DNA of 64,000 bases from Chromatiales bacterium (GTDB lineage: Bacteria; Pseudomonadota; Gammaproteobacteria; Steroidobacterales; GCA-2729495). The stretch is from positions 1 through 64,000 of the forward strand of contig JAFIFS010000085.1 in assembly GCA_020831895.1 (NCBI GenBank), given 5' to 3'. The notes beneath the pieces were generated by a model that worked only from the letters and a program-made list of their open reading frames with translations, had not been told where the DNA came from and searched no databases. Within the stretch, counting starts at the first letter, position 1. Every line of letters begins with the position of its first letter. Position numbers and translations under genes: made by a program. This document shows, one piece after another, positions 46,481 to 56,343 of the stretch.

Positions 46481-47827
46481 ATGAGCCAGGCAGACACCAT
46501 CTGCGCCCGTGCCACCGCGTCCGGCCGGGCTGGCGTCGCCATCGTCCGCGTATCGGGTGCCGCGGTGCCGGCGATCGCCGCCGGGCTGTTCGGCAGCCTG
46601 CCGCCGGCACGCCAGGCGGTGCTGCGCGCTTTCCGCGATGGCAGCGGCGAGGCGATCGACACCGGCATCGCGCTTTATTTTGCAGCGCCCCACTCGTTCA
46701 CCGGCGAGGACGTGCTTGAGCTGCAGGGCCATGGCGGAATCATCGTCAGCGACCTGCTGATCGAGAGGGTTCTCGAGCTGGGTGCGCGCCTGGCCCGGCC
46801 TGGGGAGTTCTCCGAGCGTGCGTTCCTCAACGATCGCATCGACCTGTTCCAGGCCGAGGCCATCGCCGACCTGATCGACAGCGGCTCCCGGGCCGCTGTG
46901 CGCGCCGCGCAGCGTTCGCTGAGCGGCGAATTCTCCCGGCGCGTGCACGCGCTGGACGAGGAACTCACGCAGCTGCGGATATTCGTCGAGGCGGCGATCG
47001 ACTTTCCCGACGAGGAGATCGACTTCCTGGCCGACGATGAGCTGACGGCCCGGCTGGACAGGCTCGGAAGCAGTTTCGATGCGCTGGACGAGACCTGCCG
47101 CCAGGGCTGTCTGCTGGGTGAAGGTGTGCAGCTCGTGCTGGCCGGCCGTCCGAACGCCGGCAAGTCCAGCCTGCTCAACGCGCTGGCCGGCTACGATGCC
47201 GCAATCGTGACGCCAGTGCCCGGCACTACCCGGGATCTGGTGCGCGAGGCCATCGATCTCGACGGGCTGCCCGTGCACATCATCGATACCGCGGGCCTGC
47301 GTGAGAGCGCGGACCTCGTCGAGCAGGAGGGGCTGCGGCGCACGCACAGCCAGCTCGCGCAGGCCGACCACGCGCTGCTGCTGGTCGACGCCAGCGAACC
47401 GGTGGACGCCACGCTGGCCGGACTGCGCCGGGAGCTGCCCGCCGGCCTTGCCACGACGGTTGTGCACAACAAGATCGACCTGACGGGAGACCCTCCCGGC
47501 CTGGTGGACGGCGCAGAGGATACCGTCCGGGTGTCGGCGCTGACCGGCGCCGGTCTGCCGATGCTGCGCAAGCTGCTGGCCACCCGGCTGGGCTATGCCG
47601 GTATCCAGGAGGGCAGCATCACCGCCAGGCGCCGCCACCTCGAGAGCCTGCGCCAGGCGCGGGCCCGTTTCGAGACGGGGCGCCGGCTGCTGGCCGAGCA
47701 GCGGGCCGGGGAGCTCCTGGCCGAGGAGCTGCGGCTGGCCCAGCAGGACCTCGCTGACATCACGGGCGAGTTCACCAGCGATGACCTGCTCGGGCGCATC
47801 TTCGCGAGCTTCTGCATCGGCAAATGA
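46481..47827 (+). CDS. mnmE: tRNA uridine-5-carboxymethylaminomethyl GTPase MnmE
   Basis: A 448-residue GTPase that with MnmG modifies the wobble uridine. It has the N-terminal folate-binding domain (TICARATASGRAGVAIVRVSG), a helical domain with the inserted G domain: GRPNAGKSSLLNAL (G1), PGTTRD (G2), DTAGLRE (G3), NKID (G4), and the invariant C-terminal FCIGK. Its partner mnmG lies 5 kb downstream rather than elsewhere. Starts 16 bases after yidC. Confidence 0.97.
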   Translation: MSQADTICARATASGRAGVAIVRVSGAAVPAIAAGLFGSLPPARQAVLRAFRDGSGEAIDTGIALYFAAPHSFTGEDVLELQGHGGIIVSDLLIERVLELGARLARPGEFSERAFLNDRIDLFQAEAIADLIDSGSRAAVRAAQRSLSGEFSRRVHALDEELTQLRIFVEAAIDFPDEEIDFLADDELTARLDRLGSSFDALDETCRQGCLLGEGVQLVLAGRPNAGKSSLLNALAGYDAAIVTPVPGTTRDLVREAIDLDGLPVHIIDTAGLRESADLVEQEGLRRTHSQLAQADHALLLVDASEPVDATLAGLRRELPAGLATTVVHNKIDLTGDPPGLVDGAEDTVRVSALTGAGLPMLRKLLATRLGYAGIQEGSITARRRHLESLRQARARFETGRRLLAEQRAGELLAEELRLAQQDLADITGEFTSDDLLGRIFASFCIGK

Positions 47828-47834
47828 CTGCGGT

Positions 47835-47850
47835 GTCGGCCGGGGCCGAC
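47835..47850 (+). terminator. Hairpin after mnmE
   Basis: GTCGGCC followed by GGCCGAC directly after the mnmE stop can form a compact stem, followed by TTGACTT. The T-tract is poor. Probably a weak terminator of the rpmH-mnmE operon. Confidence 0.35.
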
Positions 47851-48025
47851 TTGACTTATGCTGAACGCTGGTCCGAAAAACGGGCGCACAGTCACGCCGA
47901 TGCAAGCAGACCGATGATAGCGTGTAGTGGCAGGCGAGCAGATGCCCCGCCGGTTCGCCGGATCGCGGCATCCGTAGCCAGGGATGGCACGCCTGCACCT
48001 GATTACCCTGGGGAGTAAATACAAG

Positions 48026-49945
48026 ATGATCCCGAATCGTGTTCCCTACGTTGGCTTCTGGCTGCTGCTCGTCACGCTGTTCGTCGCCGGCTGCGGGAGC
48101 AGCAGCGGGGGCGGCACGCCGCCGGTCGCTGCCCTGAGCGGCCTGACGCTGTCGGCTGGCAGCCTGAGCCCGGCTTTCCAGGCGGCGACCACCAGCTACA
48201 CGAGCGTGCAGCCGTTCACGATCGAGAGCCTCACCGTGATGCCGACCGCGACACTGGCCGGCGCCCAGATACAGGTCAACGGTGCAGTGGTCGCCTCCGG
48301 CAGCGCGAGCGCGCCCATTGCTCTGGACGTCGGTGAGAACACGATCACCATCGCAGTCACGGCGCCGGGCGCCACCACGCGCAGCTACAGCGTCGTCGTC
48401 ACGCGCGCGCCGCCGCCGGTGGCCGCGCTTTCCGGGCTGGCGCTATCCAGCGGGACTCTGGTGCCTGCCTTCAGTCCCTCGCAGCTCGAATACACCACTG
48501 CCCAGGGTTTCCTCGTCACCAGCCTCAGTGTGACGCCCACCGAGGCGCTGGCCGGTTCGACGATCGAGGTCGACGGTGATGTGGTCGCCTCTGGCACGGC
48601 AAGCGCGCCGATTGCCCTCGCCGTTGGTCAAACGCAGCTCGGCATCGATGTGAGTGCGGCCGCCCAGTCTGCCGCCCCGAGCAGCTACGAGATCACGGTC
48701 ACGCGCGCCGACCTCCAGTCCTTCCAGGCCGCTGCCCAGACGCCGCTGGATTTCGCCCCGCTGGCGCCCGAGGAGGCGGTGCTCTTCGGCCGGGCTATGG
48801 CCATCGAGGGTGACACGCTGGTCATCGGTGTCCCGAGCGACGCGACCGACCCGGCCGATCCGCAGGGGACGCTGGCCGGCAGTGGCGCAGTCTGGGTCTA
48901 CACCTTCGACGGATCGGCCTGGGGTGAACCACAGCAGCTGAAAGCCTCGGACGCTGGCGAGAGCCACGATTTCGGCTGGAGCGTGGCGCTCAGTGGCGAC
49001 ACGCTGGTGGTGGGTGCGCCGAACGTCGACGGGCCGGCGGGCGTCAGCATCGGCGCAGCCTACGTGTTCCAGCCCGGCCCCGACGGCTGGGAAGAGGTGG
49101 CGAAGCTCCAGGCTTCCAACGCTGCACCAGGCTACCTGTTTGGCACCAGCGTTGCGGTCAGCGTTGGGCGGATAGCGGTCGGCTCCCCGCAGGAGGACAG
49201 CGACGGCACCGGCGTCAATCAGCCGGTCGGCGGCGGACAGGCCATCCTGTCAGGGGCTGTCTACCTCTTCAGCGACGACGCTGGCAGCTGGACCGAGGAG
49301 GCCTACATCAAGGCCTCGAACACGAGCGCGGGCGCCCGCTTCGGCGACCAGGTCGCGCTGGACGGCGACACGCTGGTCGTCGGGGCCTACGGCGAGTCGC
49401 GTGACGCCGCTGGCAATCTGAGCCCGGGTTCGTTCGGGAACAGCGGCGCCGCCTACATCTTCTCGCGCGCAAGCGGCGACTGGCTGGAGGAGGCGTATCT
49501 GAAGGCTCCCGTGGTCCAGCAGGGCACGTGGTTCGGCAGCGCGGTGGCCGTATCCGGCGACACCATCGCCATCGGCAGTCATCAGCCCGAAACGCCCACG
49601 GCCGGTCCTGGCAACGTGTTCATCCTGCGCAACGCCGCGGGTGGCTGGATCGTGGACCAGGTGGTGACTGGAGTGCAGGACGACAGCTGGACTGGAGTCT
49701 CACTGGCGCTGGATGGCGATGTGCTGGTCGTCGGTGCACCGCGGGAAGACGGCACCGCGGCCGGTGCGGGCGTCGTACGCGTGATCACGCGCAATGCCGG
49801 CGTCTGGGGCCAGGTGACGGCAATCCAGTCCCCGGACCAGACCGCCGGTGCCGGCTTCGGCACTGAGCTGGCCCTGTCGGGCGGCCGGCTTGGCATTGCA
49901 GCTTCGGGGATCGGCTCTCTGGGAACGGTTTACCTGGTCGACTGA
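48026..49945 (+). CDS. Lipoprotein with cadherin-like and FG-GAP beta-propeller repeats
   Basis: A 639-residue lipoprotein (signal ending LFVAGC) with a Ser/Gly linker, two tandem cadherin-like beta-sandwich domains (ALSGLTLSAGSLSPAF and ALSGLALSSGTLVPAF open them), then about six FG-GAP-type blades. The blades recur as DTLVIGVPSD, DTLVVGAPNV, GRIAVGSPQED, DTLVVGAYGE, DTIAIGSHQ and DVLVVGAPRED, an integrin-alpha-like propeller. Surface adhesion or matrix binding is inferred. The start (ATG at 48026) follows GGGAG; an upstream in-frame start would precede the signal peptide. A strong terminator follows. Confidence 0.85.
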   Translation: MIPNRVPYVGFWLLLVTLFVAGCGSSSGGGTPPVAALSGLTLSAGSLSPAFQAATTSYTSVQPFTIESLTVMPTATLAGAQIQVNGAVVASGSASAPIALDVGENTITIAVTAPGATTRSYSVVVTRAPPPVAALSGLALSSGTLVPAFSPSQLEYTTAQGFLVTSLSVTPTEALAGSTIEVDGDVVASGTASAPIALAVGQTQLGIDVSAAAQSAAPSSYEITVTRADLQSFQAAAQTPLDFAPLAPEEAVLFGRAMAIEGDTLVIGVPSDATDPADPQGTLAGSGAVWVYTFDGSAWGEPQQLKASDAGESHDFGWSVALSGDTLVVGAPNVDGPAGVSIGAAYVFQPGPDGWEEVAKLQASNAAPGYLFGTSVAVSVGRIAVGSPQEDSDGTGVNQPVGGGQAILSGAVYLFSDDAGSWTEEAYIKASNTSAGARFGDQVALDGDTLVVGAYGESRDAAGNLSPGSFGNSGAAYIFSRASGDWLEEAYLKAPVVQQGTWFGSAVAVSGDTIAIGSHQPETPTAGPGNVFILRNAAGGWIVDQVVTGVQDDSWTGVSLALDGDVLVVGAPREDGTAAGAGVVRVITRNAGVWGQVTAIQSPDQTAGAGFGTELALSGGRLGIAASGIGSLGTVYLVD

Positions 49946-49968
49946 TCCCCGGCAGATCCGCCTGACAT

Positions 49969-50005
49969 CGCCGCCCGGTCCCGGTATGGACCGGGCGGCG
50001 TTTTT
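49969..50005 (+). terminator. Strong Rho-independent terminator
   Basis: A perfect 12-bp stem, CGCCGCCCGGTC and GACCGGGCGGCG, with an 8-base loop and TTTTT immediately after. It ends the lipoprotein gene and separates it from the convergent SDR gene. Confidence 0.9.
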
Positions 50006-50015
50006 CATGGCCCGA

Positions 50016-50882
50016 CTACCAGGGCAGGCGTGCACCGTCGTGCGAGATGAAGGTGCCGCTCATGTCGAACCCGTACTGGTCGATGACGTTGATGACCGCC
50101 TCGGCGCTTTCCGCCGGCGTCAGCAGCCGCATCTGGAAGTCTGCGCCGCCCAGCGCCAGCGCCATCATGTCGGTGTCGACCGCTCCAGGCGAGACCAGCG
50201 CGACCGTGATCCCCTTGTCCCGGACTGCAAACGACAGGGCGCGGTAGCTCATGTTGAGCGCGGTCTTGCTGGCGTTGTAGAACTGGATCGTGTCGCTGCG
50301 TATCAGGGTCAGTGACCCCTGCGCGCTGGTGATGCCGACGATCTTCTTCTGCTCGCTCCGCGCCACGTTGTCCAGGAACGCTTCGGCCAGGCGCAGCGGT
50401 CCGCCGACGTTGGTGTCCATCACGCCGAGCAGCACTTCAAAATTGTAGTTGCCCAGCCGCTGATCAGCCGGGTCTCCCAGCCAGGCGGCATTGTTCAGCA
50501 GCACGTCGATGGGCTGGTCACGGTATTTCTGCGCAAGCGCCGCAACCTCGGCATCGCTGGTCACATCGAGCCGCTCGACGCTGACACCCGGGTTGTCTGC
50601 GGCCAGCGCGTTCAGTTCGTCGGCCCGGTCGGGGTTACGCGCAGTCGCTATGACCGTCCACCCGCGCTCGGCATAGTTGCGCGCCATCTCCAGGCCGATA
50701 CCGCGATTGGCACCGGTGATCAGCACCGTGCCGGTGATATCGCTGCGCTTGCCGGGGTCGACCAGAAGGTCCTGGGCACGCGGCGGGCCGGTATGGGCAC
50801 CCGCAATCGCGGTATCCGGCAACACAATGCTCAGCGTGGCCAGTACGGCGGCGGCAGCGGAAAATACGGTGGTCTTGTTCAT
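50016..50882 (-). CDS. Exported short-chain dehydrogenase
   Basis: A 288-residue SDR with a Sec-type signal peptide (MNKTTVFSAAAAVLATLSIV, then PDTAIAGA). The Rossmann motif VLITGANRGIG, RLDVTSD, LLNNAAWLGD and catalytic YNASKTALN with the upstream SAQGS serine are intact. The fold is classical, resembling C-factor-like SDRs. A periplasmic NAD(P) enzyme exported unfolded by Sec is odd; the signal prediction should be checked. Substrate unknown. Confidence 0.85.
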   Translation of the reverse strand: MNKTTVFSAAAAVLATLSIVLPDTAIAGAHTGPPRAQDLLVDPGKRSDITGTVLITGANRGIGLEMARNYAERGWTVIATARNPDRADELNALAADNPGVSVERLDVTSDAEVAALAQKYRDQPIDVLLNNAAWLGDPADQRLGNYNFEVLLGVMDTNVGGPLRLAEAFLDNVARSEQKKIVGITSAQGSLTLIRSDTIQFYNASKTALNMSYRALSFAVRDKGITVALVSPGAVDTDMMALALGGADFQMRLLTPAESAEAVINVIDQYGFDMSGTFISHDGARLPW

Positions 50883-51042
50883 CGGCAGATCCTTGGATTG
50901 ATCGAGTCAGTCGGGCGCACAATGTACCAGCGACCCGCGCCCGAGTCCGCTCCGGGGACCGTCCCTGACCGCTGGCGGCGCGCAGGCTACGATTCCCGGG
51001 TGATTTCCGCCGCCACAGCTTCCCGACAGCTGCTCGCTGCCG

Positions 51043-51280
51043 ATGCTCGAGGACCTGCTGGCCGAGCCGCCAGCCCGTAACGGAGAATCCTGATGCCCTC
51101 ATTCGATGTCGTCTCCGAGGTGGACCTGCACGAGGTGCGCAATGCGGTCGACCAGGCCAACCGTGAGGTCGGCACCCGCTTCGACTTCCAGGGCAGCGAT
51201 GCGAAGTTCACGCTGGAGGAGCAGCTGATCAGGCTCAAGGCCTCGTCGGAGTTCCAGCTGCAGCCAGATGATGGACATCC
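51043..51280 (+). pseudogene. Broken yajQ 5' fragment with upstream gene remnant
   Basis: From 51093 it reads [20 protein letters not shown]..., about 49 of 57 residues identical to the intact yajQ start at 63819. At EFQLQ one extra C shifts the frame (Q-P-D-D instead of Q-Q-M-M), and after the DIL equivalent all similarity ends near the inverted-repeat element. The 35 bases just upstream (LEDLLAEPPAR) match the 3' end of the lipoprotein gene that precedes yajQ at 63.8 kb. It is therefore a duplicated junction, decayed. Confidence 0.85.
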
Positions 51281-51352
51281 TGCTGCCGCTGCAGTACGGG
51301 AACTTCAGGGGCCAGCTACAGGGCCCGAGGGATTACTCTGTGAGAGAGAGTC

Positions 51353-51487
51353 ACGCTGTGGGAGCTGTCCACCCTGTGGGAGCGGATTCATCCGCGAATC
51401 TTTTCTCTTTTCTTCCCTTTGGGGCCTGGAAGAGAAATGCATTCGCGGATGAATCCGCTCCCACAGTGTAACGGGCTCCCACAGCGT
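51353..51487. repeat. Nested REP/BIME-like inverted repeats
   Basis: Outer arms ACGCTGTGGGAGC (51353-51365) and its exact complement (51475-51487) enclose inner arms 51374-51399 and 51441-51466. The inner arms are a perfect 26-bp inverted repeat starting CTGTGGGAGCGGATTC. Each inner arm has its own GCGGATTCATCCGC hairpin. The GTGGGAGCG head resembles REP sequences of Pseudomonas-like genomes. It sits between the yajQ fragment and the stop of the GGDEF gene and could fold into one long cruciform/transcript hairpin. Confidence 0.85.
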
Positions 51488-51493
51488 AATGGC

Positions 51494-52669
51494 CTAGATC
51501 GTATTGCGCAGGTCCGGCATCACGATCGTGTCGGGCCGCCCGGGCGCGGTGCTGCAGTTGACGCGGTTGCGTCCGGCGCGCTTGGCGGCATAGAGCGCCT
51601 CGTCGCAGCGGCGCAGCAGCTGCTCCAGCGATTCACCCTGCTGGTGTTCCGCGATGCCGATCGAGGTCGTCACGTGGTGCAGCCCGCCGAAAGGACGTCG
51701 GACGATCGCCTGGCGCAGCCGCTCGGCACAGCGCAGCGCGCCCTGCAGCCCGGTGCCGGGCAGCACGACCAGGAACTCCTCGCCACCGAAACGGCCCAGC
51801 GCGCGCGGCATACCGCCGGCGTTGATGCTGTCCATGCCGCGCAGCTCGCGCCGCAGCCGGCGCACGAAGCTGGTCAGGATCCTGTCGCCGGTCAGGTGGC
51901 CGAAGCGGTCGTTCACCGCCTTGAAGTGGTCGATGTCGAGCAGGCAGATGCTGAAACCCTCGCCCGAGCGGTCGCTGCGGCTTTTTTCCCGCCGCAGCAT
52001 GTCCATCATGTAGCGGCGACTGTAGGAGTGGGTCAGCTCGTCGCGCTCGCTGTTGTGGCGCGCCTCCTTCAGCGCGAACTCCAGCCGTCCGAGCGCCTCC
52101 CGGGTGCGTTTGCGCTGGGCCTTGAGCTCACTGGCGAACAGCAGCAGCACGCACAGCATCATCGTCAATGCGACCAGCCCGATCAGCCAGGCGCTGCTCC
52201 GCGGCTCGGGCAGGGTCATCTGCAGCGCGGCCATGCCGGCATAGCAGGCGAAGGCGAGCAGCGCGATGCGGAACAGGCCCGCGGGGGACAGGTACAGCGC
52301 CGGCAGCGCGACTGCACTCAGAACCATCCCCGCCAGCACTGCGGGCGCGCCATCGGCGAAGTGCGCGTACAGTGTCGCCCAGATGATGCCCATGACGGCG
52401 TGGCTGGTGGCCACTGTCCCGGCCTGCTCGCCGGGCCACTGTCCGGCCTGGCTGGCCAGCAGCCTGAGCAGCAGCAGCGTGGCCAGGATGCCGCTGCCCA
52501 ACAGCAGGCCGGCGCGCAGCTCCAGCGTGAACAGTCCCAGGCCGCTGGCCATGGCGGCAACGAGGGCCCAGCCGGCATAGAGCAGCGTGGCCAGCAGGCC
52601 GGCCTGGCGCGGATCGGCTCCGGCTGCGGTGTCGTCTTCGGGACCCGGGGTGGCGCGGGGGCTTTGCAT
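51494..52669 (-). CDS. Membrane-bound diguanylate cyclase (GGEEF)
   Basis: A 391-residue protein with about six N-terminal helices and a C-terminal GGDEF domain: RDELTHSYSRRYMMDML, LLDIDHFKAVNDRFGHLTGD, and the active-site loop RFGGEEFLVVLPG, so c-di-GMP synthesis is likely. The RxxD inhibitory site expected just before the loop is absent (GMPRALGRF), suggesting no product inhibition. The start (ATG at 52669) follows AAGGTG by 9 bases; an alternative ATG lies at 52717. The gene is divergent from mnmG, and its stop abuts the inverted-repeat element. Confidence 0.9.
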   Translation of the reverse strand: MQSPRATPGPEDDTAAGADPRQAGLLATLLYAGWALVAAMASGLGLFTLELRAGLLLGSGILATLLLLRLLASQAGQWPGEQAGTVATSHAVMGIIWATLYAHFADGAPAVLAGMVLSAVALPALYLSPAGLFRIALLAFACYAGMAALQMTLPEPRSSAWLIGLVALTMMLCVLLLFASELKAQRKRTREALGRLEFALKEARHNSERDELTHSYSRRYMMDMLRREKSRSDRSGEGFSICLLDIDHFKAVNDRFGHLTGDRILTSFVRRLRRELRGMDSINAGGMPRALGRFGGEEFLVVLPGTGLQGALRCAERLRQAIVRRPFGGLHHVTTSIGIAEHQQGESLEQLLRRCDEALYAAKRAGRNRVNCSTAPGRPDTIVMPDLRNTI

Positions 52670-52819
52670 CGGCGCGGTCACCTTGATTACTGTTGTTGTT
52701 TTTATCGGTGCGGCCATCGCGATGACGGCTGGCGAACATGCTCGCATGCGGGTCCGGCCCTGACCGTGAACCGCATCACAGGCGCGAGCCCGCTGAACTG
52801 ACATAAGGGCAGCAGGACG

Positions 52820-54703
52820 ATGGAAGACTTTGACGTGATCGTGGTCGGTGGCGGCCATGCGGGCACCGAGGCGGCCGCCGCCTCGGCCCGTGCCGGCGCG
52901 CGCACGCTGCTGCTCACGCAGAACCTCGACACCATCGGCCAGATGAGCTGCAACCCCGCGATCGGCGGCATCGGCAAGGGGCATCTTGCCCGCGAGGTGG
53001 ATGCGATGGGCGGGCTGATCGCTCGTGCGGCCGACCAGGCCGGCATCCACTTCCGCATCCTGAACGCGAGCAAGGGCCCGGCCGTGCGTGCGACGCGCGC
53101 CCAGGCCGACCGCGTGCTCTACCGTCAGGCCATCCGCCGGCTGCTCGATGCCGAGCCGGGCCTCACGCTGTTCCAGCAGGGTGTCGACGACATCCTCGTC
53201 GAGCACGGCCGCGTGACCGGCGTCGTCACTCAGCTTGGGCTGACCATCAGGGCGCGCGCCGTCGTGCTGACCGTCGGCACCTTCCTCGCCGGGCGCATCC
53301 ATGTCGGCCAGTCCAGCCACACTGGCGGGAGGGCCGGCGACCCGGCCGCAGTCACGCTGGCGGCGCGGCTGCGCGACCTCGGCCTGCGCGTCGGGCGGCT
53401 TAAGACCGGCACGCCCCCGCGCCTGGATGCCCGAACGGTCGACTTCAGCCGGCTGGAAGCCCAGCCCGGTGATGACCCGGCGCCGTGTTTCTCATTCCTC
53501 GGCCGGCGCAGCGAGCACCCGCGCCAGGTGCCCTGCCACATCACGCGCACCACGCCGGAAACGCATGCGATCATCCGCGCCGCGCTCGACCGCTCGCCGC
53601 TGTACACCGGCGCGATCGAGGGCGTGGGCCCGCGCTACTGCCCGTCGATCGAGGACAAGGTCACGCGCTTTGCCGGGCGCGACTCGCACCAGGTGTTCAT
53701 CGAGCCCGAGGGCCTGGACAGCCGCGAGCTCTACCCGAACGGCATCTCGACCAGCCTGCCCTGGGATGCGCAGCTGGCGCTGGTGCGCTCGATCCCGGGC
53801 CTCGAGGCCGCGCGCATCACGCGCCCCGGCTACGCGATCGAGTACGACTACTTCGACCCGCGCGACCTCAAGCTGACGCTTCAGACACGCGCGATCGAGG
53901 GCCTGTACTTCGCCGGCCAGATCAACGGCACGACCGGCTACGAGGAAGCCGCCGCGCAGGGCCTGCTGGCCGGCATCAACGCCGGGCGCTGGGCTACCGG
54001 CAAGGACGCCTGGTACCCGCGCCGCGACGAGGCCTACCTCGGCGTGCTGGTCGACGACCTCGTGACGCGCGGCACGACCGAGCCCTACCGGATGTTCACC
54101 AGCCGCGCCGAGTACCGGCTGCAGCTGCGCGAGGACAACGCCGACCTGCGCCTGACCCCGGTCGCGCGCGAGCTCGGCCTGGTCGACGAGCCGCGCTGGG
54201 CGTTCTTCAGCCGCAAGCAGGCGGCGATTGCCGACGAACAGGCGCGCCTGGCCAGCATCCTCGTGCGCCCGGCCGACTGGCCCGAAGCACCGGACGGGGG
54301 GCTTCGCCGTGAAGCCCGCGCGCTGGAACTGCTCGCACGCCCCGGGATCGACCATGCGCTGCTGAGAGCGCTGCCCGGCGTGGGCCCGCGGCCGGCGGAA
54401 GAGGGCGAGAGCGACGAGTACACGGCCCAGGTGATCGCGCAGGTCGAGATCCAGGCGCGCTACTCTGGCTACCTGCGCCGGCAGGAGGCCGAGATCCACC
54501 GCAACCGCCGCCATGCCGCCACGCCCTTGCCGGACGACCTCGACTACACGCAGGTGCGTGGCCTCTCGGCGGAACTCTCGCAGAAGCTGGCCGCCAGCCG
54601 TCCGGCGACGCTGGACCAGGCCTCGCGCCTGCCCGGCATGACACCGGCAGCGATCTCGCTGCTGCGCGTACACATCAAGAAGAGGCAGCTGCGCAGTGCA
54701 TAG
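52820..54703 (+). CDS. mnmG: tRNA uridine-5-carboxymethylaminomethyl enzyme MnmG
   Basis: A 627-residue FAD protein, partner of Mnm[18 protein letters not shown] (FAD), [58 protein letters not shown] and [18 protein letters not shown] are canonical. The C-terminal helical domain that contacts MnmE is complete. Usually rsmG and parAB follow this gene; here its last codons overlap a peptide-transport gene. Confidence 0.98.
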   Translation: MEDFDVIVVGGGHAGTEAAAASARAGARTLLLTQNLDTIGQMSCNPAIGGIGKGHLAREVDAMGGLIARAADQAGIHFRILNASKGPAVRATRAQADRVLYRQAIRRLLDAEPGLTLFQQGVDDILVEHGRVTGVVTQLGLTIRARAVVLTVGTFLAGRIHVGQSSHTGGRAGDPAAVTLAARLRDLGLRVGRLKTGTPPRLDARTVDFSRLEAQPGDDPAPCFSFLGRRSEHPRQVPCHITRTTPETHAIIRAALDRSPLYTGAIEGVGPRYCPSIEDKVTRFAGRDSHQVFIEPEGLDSRELYPNGISTSLPWDAQLALVRSIPGLEAARITRPGYAIEYDYFDPRDLKLTLQTRAIEGLYFAGQINGTTGYEEAAAQGLLAGINAGRWATGKDAWYPRRDEAYLGVLVDDLVTRGTTEPYRMFTSRAEYRLQLREDNADLRLTPVARELGLVDEPRWAFFSRKQAAIADEQARLASILVRPADWPEAPDGGLRREARALELLARPGIDHALLRALPGVGPRPAEEGESDEYTAQVIAQVEIQARYSGYLRRQEAEIHRNRRHAATPLPDDLDYTQVRGLSAELSQKLAASRPATLDQASRLPGMTPAAISLLRVHIKKRQLRSA

Positions 54704-56339
54704 CCACAGACTTTCCCTAATGGGGGCCGTCCTCGCCGCCGCGCTGTTCACCGCGGGCTGCGGGCCGGCCGAGCAGCGCACAGCTGTACCCATCGGCGGC
54801 GCCAGCGGCGCCGAGCTTGCCGAGCGCCAGGTGTTCCGCCGCGGCAACGGCGCCGAACCCGAGACGCTGGACCCCCACCGCGCCACCAGCGTCACGGCCG
54901 GCAACATCGCCCGCGACCTGTTCGAGGGCCTGACCGAGATGACCCCCGACGGCAGCGTGAAGCCAGCCGCTGCGGAAAGCTGGACCATCAGCGAGGATTC
55001 GCTGGTCTACACGTTCCGGCTGCGCAGCGGTGCGCGCTGGAGCAACGGCGACCCCGTCACCGCCGGGGACTGGCTGTTCAGCCTGCGCCGCGCGGTGGAC
55101 CCGGCGACACTGTCCGACTATGCCGCCATCCTCTACCCGATCGAGGGCGCGCGCGCGATCGTCGCCGGCGAAGCCGCGCCGGACACGCTGGGCGTGCAGG
55201 CGCTGGACGAACAGACCCTGGAGATCCGCCTGGCCGCACCGACGCCGTATTTCCTCGGCCTGCTGACGCACTCCATGTCCTACCCGGTGCACCCGCCGTC
55301 GGTCGAGCGCCACGGCGAGCGCTACGCGCGCGCCGGTAACCTGGTCAGCAACGGCGCCTACCAGCTCACCGAGTGGGTCGTGCAGTCGCATATCCGCGCG
55401 GTGCGCAACCCGTACTACTGGAACGATGCCGAGACCGTGATCAACGAGGTCTGGTACTACCCGATCGACAACCAGGACGCGGAGCTGCGCCGCTACCGTA
55501 CCGGCGAGCTGGACATGACCGAGAAGGTCTCGTCGCGCCAGGTGGACTGGATCCAGCGCAACCTCGCCGACGAGTTCGTCATCTCGCCCTACTTCGGCAC
55601 TTATTATTACGGCCTGAACGTGACCCGCGCGCCGTTCCAGGGCAATCGCGAGCTGCGCCTGGCGCTCTCGATGGCGATCGACCGCGACGTGATCACCGAG
55701 CGCATCAGCGGCACCGGCGAAATCCCGGCCTACAGCTGGGTGCCGCCGATTCCCGGCTACACGCAGCAGCTGCCCGAGTGGGCTGGCTGGACCCAGGCCG
55801 AGCGCGAGGCCGAGGCGCGTCGGCTGTTCGAACAGTCCGGCCACGCCGCCGAGTCCCCGCTGGTGCTGGAGCTGATTTACAACACCGACGACAACCACCG
55901 CCGGCTGGCGACCGCGATCGCCTCGATGTGGCAGGAGGTACTCGGCGTCGAGACACGGCTCAGCAACCAGGAGTGGAAGGTGTTCCTGCAGACGCGGCGC
56001 GAGCGGCGCCAGACCCAGGTGTTCCGCTCCGGCTGGATCGGGGACTACCTGGACGCGTTCACCTTCACCGAGCTGCTGCACTCGACCTACGGGCTGAATG
56101 ACACCGGTTATGCGAGCGAGCGTTACGATGAGCTGGTCGATACCGCCGCGCTGGAGGCCGACCCCGCGCGCCGGCGCGCGCTGCTCGAGGAGGCCGAGCG
56201 CGTGCTGATCGACGACCACCCGATCATCCCCCTGTACTTCTACGTCACCGCGCGGCTGGTCAAGCCCTGGGTCGGCGGCTATGTGCCCAACATCATGGAC
56301 CAGCACTACACCAAGAACCTCTACATCCTGAAGCACTGA
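54696..56339 (+). CDS. Oligopeptide ABC transporter substrate-binding lipoprotein
   Basis: A 547-residue OppA/SBP family 5 protein with lipobox [36 protein letters not shown] opens the mature fold; [28 protein letters not shown] and [25 protein letters not shown] are family segments. GTG start overlaps the mnmG stop by 8 bases; an ATG eight codons downstream is an alternative. Binds peptides in the periplasm for the OppBC-DF system directly following. Confidence 0.94.
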   Translation: MHSHRLSLMGAVLAAALFTAGCGPAEQRTAVPIGGASGAELAERQVFRRGNGAEPETLDPHRATSVTAGNIARDLFEGLTEMTPDGSVKPAAAESWTISEDSLVYTFRLRSGARWSNGDPVTAGDWLFSLRRAVDPATLSDYAAILYPIEGARAIVAGEAAPDTLGVQALDEQTLEIRLAAPTPYFLGLLTHSMSYPVHPPSVERHGERYARAGNLVSNGAYQLTEWVVQSHIRAVRNPYYWNDAETVINEVWYYPIDNQDAELRRYRTGELDMTEKVSSRQVDWIQRNLADEFVISPYFGTYYYGLNVTRAPFQGNRELRLALSMAIDRDVITERISGTGEIPAYSWVPPIPGYTQQLPEWAGWTQAEREAEARRLFEQSGHAAESPLVLELIYNTDDNHRRLATAIASMWQEVLGVETRLSNQEWKVFLQTRRERRQTQVFRSGWIGDYLDAFTFTELLHSTYGLNDTGYASERYDELVDTAALEADPARRRALLEEAERVLIDDHPIIPLYFYVTARLVKPWVGGYVPNIMDQHYTKNLYILKH

Positions 56340-56343
56340 GCGG

